A stretch of 64,000 bases of DNA, taken from Pandoraea fibrosis (GTDB taxonomy: Bacteria > Pseudomonadota > Gammaproteobacteria > Burkholderiales > Burkholderiaceae). A program made the translations under genes and the position numbers. Positions 17,240 to 26,603 of the stretch are shown in pieces. Under the pieces are notes generated by a model. It made no database searches. It was not told the origin of the DNA and was given only the letters and a program-made list of their open reading frames with translations. The stretch is from contig NZ_CP047385.1 of the NCBI RefSeq assembly GCF_000807775.2, forward strand, positions 2,914,001-2,978,000. The letters are read 5' to 3'. Each line of letters begins with the position of its first letter. The first letter of the stretch is position 1.

Positions 17240-20083
17240 ATGGCTGGCATGGAACGCCCCGATCCCGACGAATTGCTCGACAAGTTGCAGCGCGACGAAG
17301 CGCGCGATCAGCGTGGCCGGCTGAAGATTTTCTTCGGCGCGTCTGCTGGCGTCGGCAAAACGTTTGCGATGTTGCAAGCCGCACGCAAGTTGAGCGAGGA
17401 GGGCACCGACGTCGTTGTCGGTGTGCTGGAGACGCACGGCCGCGAAGAAACGGCGCGCCTGCTCGAAGGGCTGGAAGTCCTGCCGCAGAAGACCGTCGAG
17501 TACCGTGGACGCGTGCTGCGCGAATTCGATCTCGACGGCATGCTCGCGCGCAAACCGGCCGTAGCGCTGGTCGATGAGTTGGCGCACGCGAACGTACCAG
17601 GCGAGCGCCACATGAAACGCTGGCAGGACGTGCACGAGTTGCTCGATGCGGGCATCGACGTGTACACCACGCTCAACGTGCAGCATCTGGAGCGACTCAA
17701 CGACGTGGTGGGCCAGATTACCGGCATCCGCGTGTGGGAGACGTTGCCTGACCGCGTGTTCGATCTGGCCGACGAGGTGAAGCTGGTCGATCTGCCGCCG
17801 GACGAATTGCTCGAGCGCATGCGTGAGGGCAAGGTCTACATGGCGGCGCAGGCCGAACGCGCCGTGCGCAACTTCTTCCGCAAGGGCAACCTGATTGCCT
17901 TGCGCGAACTGGCACTGCGGCGCACAGCCGACCGTGTCGACGCGCAGATGCGCGAGTACCGTGCGGATCAATCGATTCGTCAGGTCTGGCAGGCTCGCGA
18001 GCGGCTTCTCGTTGCCATCGGGCCAGGGCCGGAGGGCGTGGCGCTGGTGCGGGCGGCCGCTCGGCTGGCGGCGAGTCTGCGTGCCGACTGGCTGGCTGTC
18101 CACGTGGAGACCCCCGCGATTCTGCGGCAATCGGCGGCGCGCCGCGAAAGCACCTACGCTACGCTAAAACTCGCGCAGGAACTTGGCGCGGAGACGCTCA
18201 CGCTCGACGGCGCGCAAGCCGCCACCACGCTGCTGGCCTATGCCCAGATGCGCAATGTCTCGAAGCTGGTTGTCGGTGCGAGTGGCGCACGGCGCTGGTG
18301 GACCGCCAGCACACCGCTCCACGAGCAACTGATACGGCTTGCGCGCGGTGTCGATGTGGTGCTGATCGGGCCGGCCGCCGGGGACTCGGCCGCCGACAAA
18401 CGCGTGGTGCGCGGCGACTGGCGCGACTGGTTCGAGACCGTCCCCGAACTGGGCCTCGTCGGTGGTCCATGGCGCGCGTATGCGTGGGCGGTCGGTATCT
18501 GTGGCGCGGTGTCGCTTGTCGCTGCGGAACTGACATCGTTCCTCGACCTTGCGAATATTGCGATGCTGTATTTGCTCGGCGTGATCGTCGCCGCGATGCG
18601 CCTCGGGCGTGGGCCGGGGGTCCTGGCTTCGTTTCTGTCGGTGTTGGCGTTCGACTTCTTCTTCGTGCCACCGAAGATGTCGCTCTCGGTGTCGGATACG
18701 CAGTATCTGCTGACGTTCGCCGTGATGCTGACGGTCGCACTCGTCATCAGCCATCTCACAACAAGTCTGCGATTCCAGGCGAGGCTGGCCACGTGGCGTG
18801 AGCGCCGCACGGGGGCGGTGTATGCGATGGCTCGCGAACTGGCGGCGGCGCTGACCACGCCACAGATCGTGGAGATTGGCTCGCGCCACGTGCGCGAAGT
18901 GTTTCAGGCGCGTGTGGCGTTGTTGTTGCCGGACAGCCAGAGCAGTGTGCGTCAGCCGGTGGAGAACGCGAGGGCAGAGACGATGCCCGCGCACATCGAT
19001 ACCGATGTCGCGCAGTGGGTCTATGACCGTCAACAGGCGGCAGGGCAGGGCACGAACACGCTGCCGGCGTCGGACGCCTATTATCTGCCGCTGCGCGCAC
19101 CGATGCGCACGCGTGGCGTGCTGGTGGTGGCGCCAGAACCCGATGGGGGCGGCGCTATCGGCACGCCGGAACAGCAGCGTCTGCTCGATACGTTCGCGGC
19201 GCAGATCGCGTTGGCGCTCGAGCGCGTGCATTACGTGGAAATCGCTCAGGACGCGCTGGTGACGATGGAGTCCGAGCGACTGCGCAACTCGCTGCTCTCG
19301 GCAATCTCGCACGATCTGCGCACGCCCCTGACATCCATCGTGGGTTTCGCGAGCATGCTCAGCCGCAATGCGCAAACGCCCGGGCCGCTGCGCACGGAAC
19401 TCGTCGATGCCATTCACGAGGAAGCGCAACGCATGACGGGACTGGTGACCAATCTGCTCGATATGGCGAAGTTGCAGGCGGGCGGCGTGCAGCTCAATCG
19501 GCAGTGGCAGATGCTCGAAGAGGTGGTGGGTACGTCGTTACGCGCGAGCCGCCGGGTGCTTGCGGGACATGACATCACGACCCGATTGCCCGCCGATCTG
19601 CCGCTGCTGCGCTTCGACGCCGTGTTGCTCGAACGGCTCTTTACCAATCTGCTGGAGAATGCGGCGAAGTATTCGCCTGCCGGGTCCCACATTGAAATTG
19701 CCGCGCGTGTGCACGGCGACGACGTTGAAGTCAGTGTGAGCGACGATGGTCCCGGCCTGCCGGCGGGAATGGAGGGCCGTATCTTCGAGAAGTTCATGCG
19801 AGGAGAGAAGGAGTCCGCCAAGCCGGGTATCGGTCTCGGGCTGGCCATCTGTCGCGCCATTGTCGAGGCGCACGGCGGTAGAATTTACGCCACCAATGTG
19901 CCTGAGGGGCACGGCGCGCGATTCGTCTTCACGTTGCCGGTAGAGACACCGCCGGTAGCCCCGGAGGCGCCCGAAGGCGCTGACGAGGATGAGTCGAATA
20001 CGATGGATGCGATGGACACGAAAGACGACGGCCCGCAGTCACCCCGCCGCGCAGGCGCAAACGCTACACGACAACATGAGTGA
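17240..20083 (+). CDS. kdpD: KdpD, sensor histidine kinase for potassium limitation
   Basis: A ~947-residue membrane sensor kinase. Order: the KdpD N-terminal domain with Walker A FGASAGVGKT (residues 33-41) and the ELAHANVPGERHMKRWQDVHELL region, a universal-stress-like domain (~250-370), four closely spaced membrane helices (~400-500), a GAF-like region, then HisKA with H691 in ISHDLRTPLTSI and a HATPase domain (N box NLLENAAKYS, G boxes DDGPGLP and GIGLGLAI). It senses K+ and turgor and phosphorylates KdpE. The frame is open from 17156; I prefer ATG 17240 (MAGMERPDPDELL) because the KdpD homology begins there. Its stop overlaps the kdpE start by eight bases. Confidence 0.94.
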   Translation: MAGMERPDPDELLDKLQRDEARDQRGRLKIFFGASAGVGKTFAMLQAARKLSEEGTDVVVGVLETHGREETARLLEGLEVLPQKTVEYRGRVLREFDLDGMLARKPAVALVDELAHANVPGERHMKRWQDVHELLDAGIDVYTTLNVQHLERLNDVVGQITGIRVWETLPDRVFDLADEVKLVDLPPDELLERMREGKVYMAAQAERAVRNFFRKGNLIALRELALRRTADRVDAQMREYRADQSIRQVWQARERLLVAIGPGPEGVALVRAAARLAASLRADWLAVHVETPAILRQSAARRESTYATLKLAQELGAETLTLDGAQAATTLLAYAQMRNVSKLVVGASGARRWWTASTPLHEQLIRLARGVDVVLIGPAAGDSAADKRVVRGDWRDWFETVPELGLVGGPWRAYAWAVGICGAVSLVAAELTSFLDLANIAMLYLLGVIVAAMRLGRGPGVLASFLSVLAFDFFFVPPKMSLSVSDTQYLLTFAVMLTVALVISHLTTSLRFQARLATWRERRTGAVYAMARELAAALTTPQIVEIGSRHVREVFQARVALLLPDSQSSVRQPVENARAETMPAHIDTDVAQWVYDRQQAAGQGTNTLPASDAYYLPLRAPMRTRGVLVVAPEPDGGGAIGTPEQQRLLDTFAAQIALALERVHYVEIAQDALVTMESERLRNSLLSAISHDLRTPLTSIVGFASMLSRNAQTPGPLRTELVDAIHEEAQRMTGLVTNLLDMAKLQAGGVQLNRQWQMLEEVVGTSLRASRRVLAGHDITTRLPADLPLLRFDAVLLERLFTNLLENAAKYSPAGSHIEIAARVHGDDVEVSVSDDGPGLPAGMEGRIFEKFMRGEKESAKPGIGLGLAICRAIVEAHGGRIYATNVPEGHGARFVFTLPVETPPVAPEAPEGADEDESNTMDAMDTKDDGPQSPRRAGANATRQHE

Positions 20084-20786
20084 ACCCACCATCACCATCG
20101 TGGTGATTGAAGACGAACGGCAGATCCGACGGTTTCTGCGCACCTCGCTGGAGGCCGAAGGCATGGTCGTGCACGAGGCGGAAGCCGGACGGCAGGGCAT
20201 GGTCGAAGCCGCGACGCGCAAGCCCGACTTGCTCATCGTCGATCTGGGCTTGCCGGATATCGACGGCGTGGAGGTCATTCGGGAAGTGCGAAGCTGGACC
20301 GATATGCCGATCATCGTGCTCTCCGCCCGCAACGAGGAAGCCGAAAAGGTCGTGGCGCTCGATGTCGGTGCCGACGACTATCTGACCAAACCGTTCGGCG
20401 TGTCGGAGTTGCTTGCGCGGATTCGGGCGCAACTGAGGCGGCATCACCGGGGCGGTAACTCGGAAACGCTCGACGAAGCGTTCTCGTTCGGTGACATCAA
20501 CATCGATCTGGCGAGACGCAAGGTCACCCGCGCGGGCGAGCCCGTTCACCTGACGCCCATCGAGTACCGGCTATTGGTCACGCTGGTGCGGCATGCGGGG
20601 CGTGTGCTGACGCACCGTCAGTTGCTCAAGGAAGTGTGGGGGCCGTCGCACGTCGAAAGCAATCACTACCTGCGCATCTACATGGGACACCTTCGCCAGA
20701 AGCTGGAGGCAGATCCGGCGCAGCCTCAGCACATCCTGACCGAGACGGGCGTGGGCTACCGGCTTGAGGTGGACGCGATCGGGTGA
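20076..20786 (+). CDS. kdpE: KdpE, OmpR-type response regulator
   Basis: A 236-residue response regulator. The receiver domain has the acidic pair in VVIEDERQIRRFL, the phospho-acceptor D56 in LLIVDLGLPDIDG, the conserved Thr/Ser region 'IIVLSAR' and the lysine in DDYLTKPFG. The C-terminal winged helix (~130-230) includes 'HLTPIEYRLLVTLVRHAGRVLTHRQLLKEVWG' and 'YLRIYMGHLRQKLE'. It activates the kdp operon, presumably from the TTTAC array near 12115-12162. It overlaps kdpD by eight bases. The upstream in-frame ATG at 19989 lies inside kdpD and is not used by the family. Confidence 0.95.
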   Translation: MSEPTITIVVIEDERQIRRFLRTSLEAEGMVVHEAEAGRQGMVEAATRKPDLLIVDLGLPDIDGVEVIREVRSWTDMPIIVLSARNEEAEKVVALDVGADDYLTKPFGVSELLARIRAQLRRHHRGGNSETLDEAFSFGDINIDLARRKVTRAGEPVHLTPIEYRLLVTLVRHAGRVLTHRQLLKEVWGPSHVESNHYLRIYMGHLRQKLEADPAQPQHILTETGVGYRLEVDAIG

Positions 20787-21066
20787 CACGTTGGCCGGAG
20801 AGTGCCGACAAAGCGTGCGTGCCGAGGGCGGTGACATGCGGGTAGGCGGCTAGGGCAGCACGATGCCCAGTGCCCCGTGCTCAATGCCCGGCGGCCAACG
20901 CGCCATGACCCTGTCGCCGATGGGGCGTTCGGCGGCAATGCGCCAGCTTTGCTAAAATCGCGATGTTCCATCCGGCGTGTCTGGCAATCTCCCCTGCGGT
21001 GAGATGCCGAGCTGCAATCTTGCAACGTTGGCGCTCCGCCATTTCATTCGACATCCGATGGAATCC

Positions 21067-21134
21067 ATTGTCAGGACGGCCTGACAATCGGCTCGCTTTT
21101 CTTCCGGGGACGACCCCGATTTATGTCATCGGAG
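21067..21134 (+). ncRNA. Guanidine-II (mini-ykkC) riboswitch with anti-Shine-Dalgarno pairing
   Basis: Two hairpins carry the defining ACGR loops: P1 ATTGTCAGG (21067-21075), ACGG loop, CCTGACAAT (21080-21088), and P2 CGGGG (21105-21109), ACGA loop, CCCCG (21114-21118). This is the class II guanidine aptamer, in which the two loops dock and bind guanidinium. The 3' arm of P2 plus the next bases (CCGAT, 21116-21120) can instead pair with ATCGG (21128-21132), covering the GGAG Shine-Dalgarno at 21131-21134. Without ligand the site would be masked; stabilised P2 frees it. A TAAAAT at 20953-20958 is a possible -10 box. Confidence 0.92.
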
Positions 21135-21140
21135 TCAGTC

Positions 21141-21458
21141 ATGGCCTGGATTCTTCTCGTTTTTGCCGGTTTGCTCGAAGTGGCGTGGGCCGTCGGCCTC
21201 AAGTACACGCAAGGTTTTTCGCGACTGGTGCCATCGGTCTTCACGATCGCGGCCATGGTCGGCAGCGTCTGGCTGCTGGCGCTTGCCGTGCGCTCGCTCC
21301 CCCTGGGGACGGCATATGCCATCTGGACCGGCATCGGCGCGGTCGGCGCTTTTGTTCTGGGCATCATTCTGTTCGGGGAATCGGCCTCTGCCGCCCGTAT
21401 CGCGAGCGTGACGCTGATTCTGGCCGGACTGGTCGGACTCAAGCTGACGGCTGCCTGA
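21141..21458 (+). CDS. gdx: Guanidinium exporter Gdx (SugE-type small multidrug resistance protein)
   Basis: A 105-residue, four-helix inner-membrane transporter of the small multidrug resistance family that exchanges guanidinium for protons as an antiparallel dimer. The N-terminus [20 protein letters not shown] has the central Glu (E13) and the G..E.A.A.GLKYT pattern of the SugE/Gdx branch; 'FS.L.PS' and '[19 protein letters not shown]' are also typical of Gdx rather than EmrE. The start at 21141 is fixed by GGAG at 21131-21134; an upstream in-frame ATG at 21123 would place the riboswitch's anti-Shine-Dalgarno inside the gene. The guanidine-II riboswitch directly upstream supports export of guanidinium. 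Confidence 0.95.
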   Translation: MAWILLVFAGLLEVAWAVGLKYTQGFSRLVPSVFTIAAMVGSVWLLALAVRSLPLGTAYAIWTGIGAVGAFVLGIILFGESASAARIASVTLILAGLVGLKLTAA

Positions 21459-21726
21459 AGGCGTTCCCGGCCCGGCGCCGATCGGGCGGTATCCCCAATG
21501 TTCGGCACCGGTGGTGCGTTGCCGCAACGCGCGGCATAATGGCGCGGTAACGGCCGAATTCCCTTTCGGCGGCGGTCCGGTGGCAAGGGTTCGCCCTCGG
21601 CCTTCATCCGTCACTTCAGTCCGGACGGCGTGGCGGTACCGCGCCCTGCCGGTTGGCCGTTATCGCGTCGGCAGTCTGAGGCGCGTGATCGTGCGACGCC
21701 GTCATGTCGGCGGCAGCGAGGTCACC

Positions 21727-22323
21727 ATGCTTGAATCGATTGCGCTTGGCGCAGGGCTGTCCTGGGGCAGTGGTCTGCGGTTATATCTGACGGTGTTCTG
21801 CGCGGGACTGGCGGCGCGTCTGGGCTGGCTACATCTGCCGCCGTCGCTGATGGTGCTGACGTCGACGTGGGTTATTGCCACCGCCGGCGTGCTGACGCTC
21901 ATCGAGTTCTTCGCCGACAAAATCCCCTTCGTCGATAGTGCTTGGGATGCCGTGCATACCTTCATCCGCATCCCGGCAGGGATCGTGTTGGGCGCGGCAG
22001 CGCTGGGGCAGATGGACCCGACAGTCACGGTGCTGGCCGGTCTGGCGGGCGGTGCCCTGGCAGGAACGGCGCATCTGGCCAAGGCGGGCAGTCGCGCGCT
22101 GATCAACACCTCACCGGAACCTTTCTCCAATGTCGCGGCCTCAGCCGGCGAAGATGTGTCGACGGTGGGCGGATTGGCGCTTGCGTTCTTCCTGCCCGCC
22201 GTTTTTCTCGTAATGTTGCTGGTCTTCGTCGTGCTGGCGTGGTGGTGGTTGCCCCGCGTCTGGCGCGGATGGCGCTCATTGCTGGCGCGGGTCAAAGGAT
22301 TGAGGAACGATGGGGTTCACTGA
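21727..22323 (+). CDS. DUF4126 family membrane protein
   Basis: A 198-residue protein with several hydrophobic segments (LSWGSGLRLYLTVFCAGLAARLG; LMVLTSTWVIATAGVLTLIEFFADKIP; a VLAGLAGGALAGTAHLAKAGSRAL region; a final FFLPAVFLVMLLVFVVLAWWWLP helix). 'FFADKIPFVDSAWDAVHTFIRIPAG' and 'INTSPEPFSN' are the conserved DUF4126 stretches. Function is unknown. The frame runs further upstream, but the family start matches ATG 21727. Its last 14 bases overlap the next gene, so both are probably translated from one mRNA. Confidence 0.85.
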   Translation: MLESIALGAGLSWGSGLRLYLTVFCAGLAARLGWLHLPPSLMVLTSTWVIATAGVLTLIEFFADKIPFVDSAWDAVHTFIRIPAGIVLGAAALGQMDPTVTVLAGLAGGALAGTAHLAKAGSRALINTSPEPFSNVAASAGEDVSTVGGLALAFFLPAVFLVMLLVFVVLAWWWLPRVWRGWRSLLARVKGLRNDGVH

Positions 22324-24859
22324 GGTTGCCCGCCAGTCGTGGCGGATGTTCCTGCGCGACTGGCGCGCGGGCGAGTTGCATCTGCTTCTCGTCGCACTGT
22401 TGCTGGCGGTCGGCGCACTTTCCAGCGTCGGCTTTCTCTCGGATCGGATGCAGGGCGGGCTCGAGCGCGACGCGCGGCAGATGCTCGCCGCCGATCTCGT
22501 CGTTCGCAGCGACGCGCCGTTGTCACCCGACTTCACCCGTCAGGCGCAAGCCGACGGGCTGGCAACGGCGGTGGTCGCCAATTTTCCAAGTATGGCCAGC
22601 GCCATGGGCGAGGGCGGGCAGGTCAGCGCGAGCCGTTTGTCGTCGCTCAAGGCGGTCAGTGACGGCTATCCGCTGCGCGGACGCGTGCGGACCGCGCCGG
22701 ATGCGGGGGCAAGCACGCCCGATGCGCCTGCTCCCGGCATTCCCGAGCCGGGCACGGTATGGGTCGATGCCGCCTTGCTCGACGCGCTGCATGTCAAACC
22801 CGGCGAGTCCATTCGTGTCGGCAACCGGGCGCTGCGTATCGCCGCCGTCATCACGCGCGAGATGGATCGCGGATATGGCTTCGGATCGCTGGCGCCCCGC
22901 GTCATGATGCGCTTCGACGAACTACCGTCGACGGGGCTCGTGCAGTTCGGCAGCCGCATTACCTATCGCCTGTTGCTGGCGGGCACAGACGCCCAGGTCG
23001 GCAAGTTCGCGGCATGGGCGCGTCCGGCGGCCGAGCAGGCGCGGGGCGTGCATCTCGAATCGTTAGAGGACGGGCAGCCGCAGGTGCGGCAGACGCTCGA
23101 CCGCGCCGAACGCTTCCTGTCGCTGGTGGCTTTGCTCGCCGCCGTGCTGGCCGCCGTGGCGGTCGGTATCGCTTCGCGGCGCTACAGCGAGCGCCATCTC
23201 GATGCCTGTGCCGTGATGCGCTGCCTGGGACTGCCGCGCCGGGCGTTGCGCGGCATGGTCACGCTCGAGTTCGTTGGACTTGGCCTGATCGGCGGCGTGC
23301 TTGGCGTCGCACTCGGCTATGCGGCCCATTGGGTGCTGTTGGCTCAGTTGGGTGACGTAATTCCGGCGGGGCTGCCTGCACCGACGTGGCGTCCGGCGGT
23401 CTTCGGTCTGACGAGTGCACTGGTGATGCTGTTGGGGTTTGCTTTGCCGCCGTTGCTCCCGCTGTCCGAGGTCGCACCGCTGCACGTACTGCGTCGCGAC
23501 GTGGTGGGCGGTGCCCGTCGGCAAGGCTGGCTGGCCTATGGCGCGAGTGCGCTCGCTTTCGGCGCCTTGTTGCTGTTTGCCGCACGAGACCTGCGCCTGG
23601 GGGCGATGGTGGCAGGTGGATTTGTGGCGGGTGCGGTGGTGTTTGGAGTGCTCGCGTGGTTGGCCATTCGCGCGCTGGCTGCGTGGGCCCGGCGCGCCGG
23701 CTCCGCCGGTGGCGCCATGGGGGGCATTGGATGGCGATACGCCATCGCCGGTTTGCGCCGTCGTGGCCTCGGCAGTGCCTTGCAGGTGGTGGCGCTCGGC
23801 CTCGGGTTGATGGCGTTGCTGCTGTTGGCGGTCACGCGCAACGATCTCGTGGCCGGCTGGCGTCAGTCGAGTCCGCCCGACGCCCCGAACCGTTTCGTCA
23901 TCGATATTCAACCGGGGCAGGATGCACCGGTCCTCTCGCAACTGCGCGCGGCAGGGCTGCCGGATGTGCAGCTGTCGCCGATGATTCGCGCGCGTCTGAC
24001 CGCCATCAACGGCAAACCGGTGACGGGAGAGCGTTATACGGAAGAGCGCGCGCGACGTCTGGCCGAGCGTGAGTTCAATCTGTCGTACACGGCGGGATTG
24101 CCCGAGGGGAACCGCGTGACGGCCGGGCAGTGGTACGGCGACACGACGACGCCACAGATTTCCATGGAGGAAGGCATTGCGAAGACACTGGGGCTGAAGC
24201 TCGGTGACACGCTGCGCTTCGAGGTCACGGGACAGACCATCGACGCGCCCATCACGAGCTTGCGCAAGCTGGACTGGGGCTCGATGCGTGTGAATTTCTT
24301 CGTCGTGATGCCGCCAGCGGCGCTGCGCGATTTTCCAATGACCTGGATTACGTCGTTCCATCTCGAGCCAAAGCAGCAGCGCGTGGCGGACGCATTGGTG
24401 CGCCAGTTCCCGAACGTGACGGTGATCGACACGGGCGCGTTGCTCGCGCAGATTCAGCAGATCCTGTCGCAGGTGATCGACGCCGTACAGGCGCTGTTCC
24501 TCTTCACGCTCGCCGCGGGTGTGCTGGTGCTGTACGCGGCACTCGCCGGCACGCGCGACGAGCGCATGCGCGAGAGCGGCATTTTGCGCGCGCTGGGGGC
24601 GTCGTCGCGGCAACTGCGCGACGTGCATCTGGCAGAGCTGGTGACGGTCGGCGCGCTCGCCGGGTTGCTGGCCTCGCTGGGAGCGGGTGCACTCGGCTGG
24701 GCACTGGCGCGTTACGTCTTCGAATTCGCGCTGACCTTCAATCCGTGGCTGCCGGTGCTGGGCGTGGGTGCCGGTGTGCTGTGCGCGCTGGCCGGCGGAT
24801 GGAGCGGTCTGCGCGCCGTGTTGCGCCAGTCCGCGCTGCGCACGCTGCGCGAGGTCTGA
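22310..24859 (+). CDS. FtsX-type ABC transporter permease (YbbP-like)
   Basis: An 849-residue permease of the large MacB/FtsX superfamily with about ten membrane helices. One N-terminal helix (LLLVALLLAVGALSSVGFLSDRM) precedes a periplasmic domain (~45-240), then a first FtsX domain (LSLVALLAAVLAAVAVGIASRRYSERHLDACAVMRCLGLPRRALRG), a middle block, a second periplasmic domain with VTGERYTEERARRLAEREFNLSY, and a C-terminal FtsX domain (YAALAGTRDERMRESGILRALGASSRQLRDVHLAE). It resembles E. coli YbbP, which pairs with the ATPase YbbA and esterase TesA; neither is adjacent here. It is probably involved in export of lipids or hydrophobic compounds, which is inference. Confidence 0.88.
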   Translation: MGFTEVARQSWRMFLRDWRAGELHLLLVALLLAVGALSSVGFLSDRMQGGLERDARQMLAADLVVRSDAPLSPDFTRQAQADGLATAVVANFPSMASAMGEGGQVSASRLSSLKAVSDGYPLRGRVRTAPDAGASTPDAPAPGIPEPGTVWVDAALLDALHVKPGESIRVGNRALRIAAVITREMDRGYGFGSLAPRVMMRFDELPSTGLVQFGSRITYRLLLAGTDAQVGKFAAWARPAAEQARGVHLESLEDGQPQVRQTLDRAERFLSLVALLAAVLAAVAVGIASRRYSERHLDACAVMRCLGLPRRALRGMVTLEFVGLGLIGGVLGVALGYAAHWVLLAQLGDVIPAGLPAPTWRPAVFGLTSALVMLLGFALPPLLPLSEVAPLHVLRRDVVGGARRQGWLAYGASALAFGALLLFAARDLRLGAMVAGGFVAGAVVFGVLAWLAIRALAAWARRAGSAGGAMGGIGWRYAIAGLRRRGLGSALQVVALGLGLMALLLLAVTRNDLVAGWRQSSPPDAPNRFVIDIQPGQDAPVLSQLRAAGLPDVQLSPMIRARLTAINGKPVTGERYTEERARRLAEREFNLSYTAGLPEGNRVTAGQWYGDTTTPQISMEEGIAKTLGLKLGDTLRFEVTGQTIDAPITSLRKLDWGSMRVNFFVVMPPAALRDFPMTWITSFHLEPKQQRVADALVRQFPNVTVIDTGALLAQIQQILSQVIDAVQALFLFTLAAGVLVLYAALAGTRDERMRESGILRALGASSRQLRDVHLAELVTVGALAGLLASLGAGALGWALARYVFEFALTFNPWLPVLGVGAGVLCALAGGWSGLRAVLRQSALRTLREV

Positions 24860-24962
24860 GGGCCGGCCCCCGAGTCGACGGCCAGGCGGGCGCGGCATCA
24901 TGCCGCGGCCTCCCATTGGGCGACGATGGCAGACGTTGTAGGCCTCGGGCACAATAGCGGCC

Positions 24963-25406
24963 ATGACGACCGAAAACACCCCGCAAACCTCTCCGGCAGA
25001 CGACGACACGCAGGATACGCCTGCGCAGCCGACTGCCTTCTCCCTGCTCGGCGGCGAAGATCGCGTGCGCGAACTCGTCGACCGTTTCTACGATTTGATG
25101 GATCTGGAGTCGGAATTTGCGGGCATTCGCAGCCTGCATCCGGCGTCGCTTGGCGACTCGCGCGACAAGCTCTTCTGGTTTCTGTGCGGATGGCTGGGCG
25201 GCCCCAATCACTACATCGAACGCTTCGGCCATCCCATGCTGCGCGCCCGTCATCTGCCGTTCCCGATCGCGTCCAGTGAACGCGATCAATGGCTGCGCTG
25301 TATGGCGTGGGCGATGCAGGACATTGGTGTGGAAGTGTCGTTGCAGGAGCGGCTCATGCAGGCGTTCCACGGAACCGCCGACTGGATGCGTAACCGCGCC
25401 GGCTAA
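24963..25406 (+). CDS. Group II truncated haemoglobin
   Basis: A 147-residue protein with a ~25-residue polar N-terminal tail followed by a 2-over-2 globin: FSLLGGEDRVRELVDRFYDLMD, then 'LHPASLGDSRDKLFWFLCGWLGGPNHYIERFGHPMLRARHLPF', with the proximal His in the HP.LR.RH segment and the distal-site Trp typical of group II. Such proteins bind O2 or NO and are linked to redox or nitrosative stress. The gene is about 100 bases after the permease gene and is convergent with the next gene. Confidence 0.92.
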   Translation: MTTENTPQTSPADDDTQDTPAQPTAFSLLGGEDRVRELVDRFYDLMDLESEFAGIRSLHPASLGDSRDKLFWFLCGWLGGPNHYIERFGHPMLRARHLPFPIASSERDQWLRCMAWAMQDIGVEVSLQERLMQAFHGTADWMRNRAG

Positions 25407-25508
25407 CACCTCGCTGCGGCAATTACCGGCTAGCCGACGCGGTCGCGCGTGCTGGCAGGGCAGGTTGCCCGTCCAGCACCGCAAACCTGCGTGACGGTAT
25501 CGCGGGTC

Positions 25509-25556
25509 AGCCACGTGAGTGCAGACCTCGGCGTCGTGAGACCGAGGCGCGTGGCT
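25509..25556. terminator. Nested hairpin between convergent genes
   Basis: AGCCACG (25509-25515) pairs with CGTGGCT (25550-25556), and inside it CCTCGG (25526-25531) pairs with CCGAGG (25542-25547). There is no long T tract, so its role as a bidirectional terminator is only likely. Confidence 0.5.
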
Positions 25557-25574
25557 TACGCGACTCTCTATGGC

Positions 25575-26576
25575 CTAGGGACGCGGGCTTTCCGTTCGTG
25601 AGAGCGTTTCCAGCGCGTCCTGGTAGTCATCCGAATCCTCCGAAACGAGCGTGCGCGTGTCGGATTCGGCATCGAAGAACTCGTCGTGGTCACCGGACAC
25701 GAGCGACGCGGCGTCATTGATATCCGCATTATTGGAACGATCTGCCGGCGGTGTCGGATTCGCCGTCACGACGCGTGGAACGACCGTGACACCCTCCAGG
25801 ACGAACTCCATCGTCGGACGGGGCTCCACGTGCACGTAGCCGTTATCGCCATCGATCACGACATAGTTCACACGGGCCTCCGCCGCGACCACCTGATCGA
25901 CTGACGCGCGTCTGTCGCGGCCGTCGATGATGGTTCCCAGCACCTTGTTTTGCACGAAATCGGTTGCCGCTGCCACGCCGTCGACGATGGCGGTGCTGGT
26001 ATCTTCGTTGGCGGCGTCCTTCAGCCAGGTGGGTACCGGTATGCCTAACGTCTCGAGCAACGGCGCGGCGCCGTTGTGCACGGCGCCGAACACCAGCGGG
26101 CCGTTGGTGGCCGCCATGTTCGCGATGCCGCCGTACTTCTTCAGCGATTCGATCCCCGTCCAGTGCCCAACCGTCTCGAAGAGGTTCGTGTCGCGAATCT
26201 CCGTGCCCGGAATGTCGGACGAGCGGGCGAACTTCGCGACGGCGATGAGCAGATTCGCAACTTGTACGGTGGCCGAAATGGCATGCAGAGGAATGTCGGC
26301 ATAGTCTTTCCAGTCGTGTTCCATCGAGTTGACGGCAACGGCCAGTGCCGTGGTCTTTGCGATGACGTTGACCAGATGGCCGACGAGCGCGGCATTACGC
26401 GCGCCACGGTGTGACTGAATGGCGCTTTGAAATTCATCCCATCGCCCCATTGTCAGGTCTTTGGGGGCTTCCGGCATGGTGATTTGCACCTGAGCGCTGG
26501 CACCGGCATTCGCGGTGTAGGAGACCTGGGGAACGTGGGTGGAGGGTGTGGAGGACGAGGTGGAGCCTATCGACAT
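25575..26576 (-). CDS. Unrecognised 333-residue protein, possible secreted effector or translocator
   Basis: I do not recognise this family. There is no Sec signal. The N-terminal ~30 residues are rich in Ser, Thr, Pro, Ala and Gln (GSTSSSTPSTHVPQVSYTAN), as is common for type III secretion substrates. Residues ~60-115 hold two moderately hydrophobic stretches (AALVGHLVNVIAKTTALAVAVNS; HAISATVQVANLLIAVAKFA). The C-terminal ~60 residues are acidic and polar (DHDEFFDAESDTRTLVSEDSDD). GGGAG six bases before the ATG is a good ribosome binding site. It lies 27 bases downstream of an LcrH/SycD-like chaperone gene on the same strand, which is the main reason to suspect a chaperone-dependent secreted protein. 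No secretion apparatus genes are in the window. Confidence 0.6.
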   Translation of the reverse strand: MSIGSTSSSTPSTHVPQVSYTANAGASAQVQITMPEAPKDLTMGRWDEFQSAIQSHRGARNAALVGHLVNVIAKTTALAVAVNSMEHDWKDYADIPLHAISATVQVANLLIAVAKFARSSDIPGTEIRDTNLFETVGHWTGIESLKKYGGIANMAATNGPLVFGAVHNGAAPLLETLGIPVPTWLKDAANEDTSTAIVDGVAAATDFVQNKVLGTIIDGRDRRASVDQVVAAEARVNYVVIDGDNGYVHVEPRPTMEFVLEGVTVVPRVVTANPTPPADRSNNADINDAASLVSGDHDEFFDAESDTRTLVSEDSDDYQDALETLSRTESPRP

Positions 26577-26603
26577 GAGAATCTCCCGGGCGATGCGTTA
26601 GCG

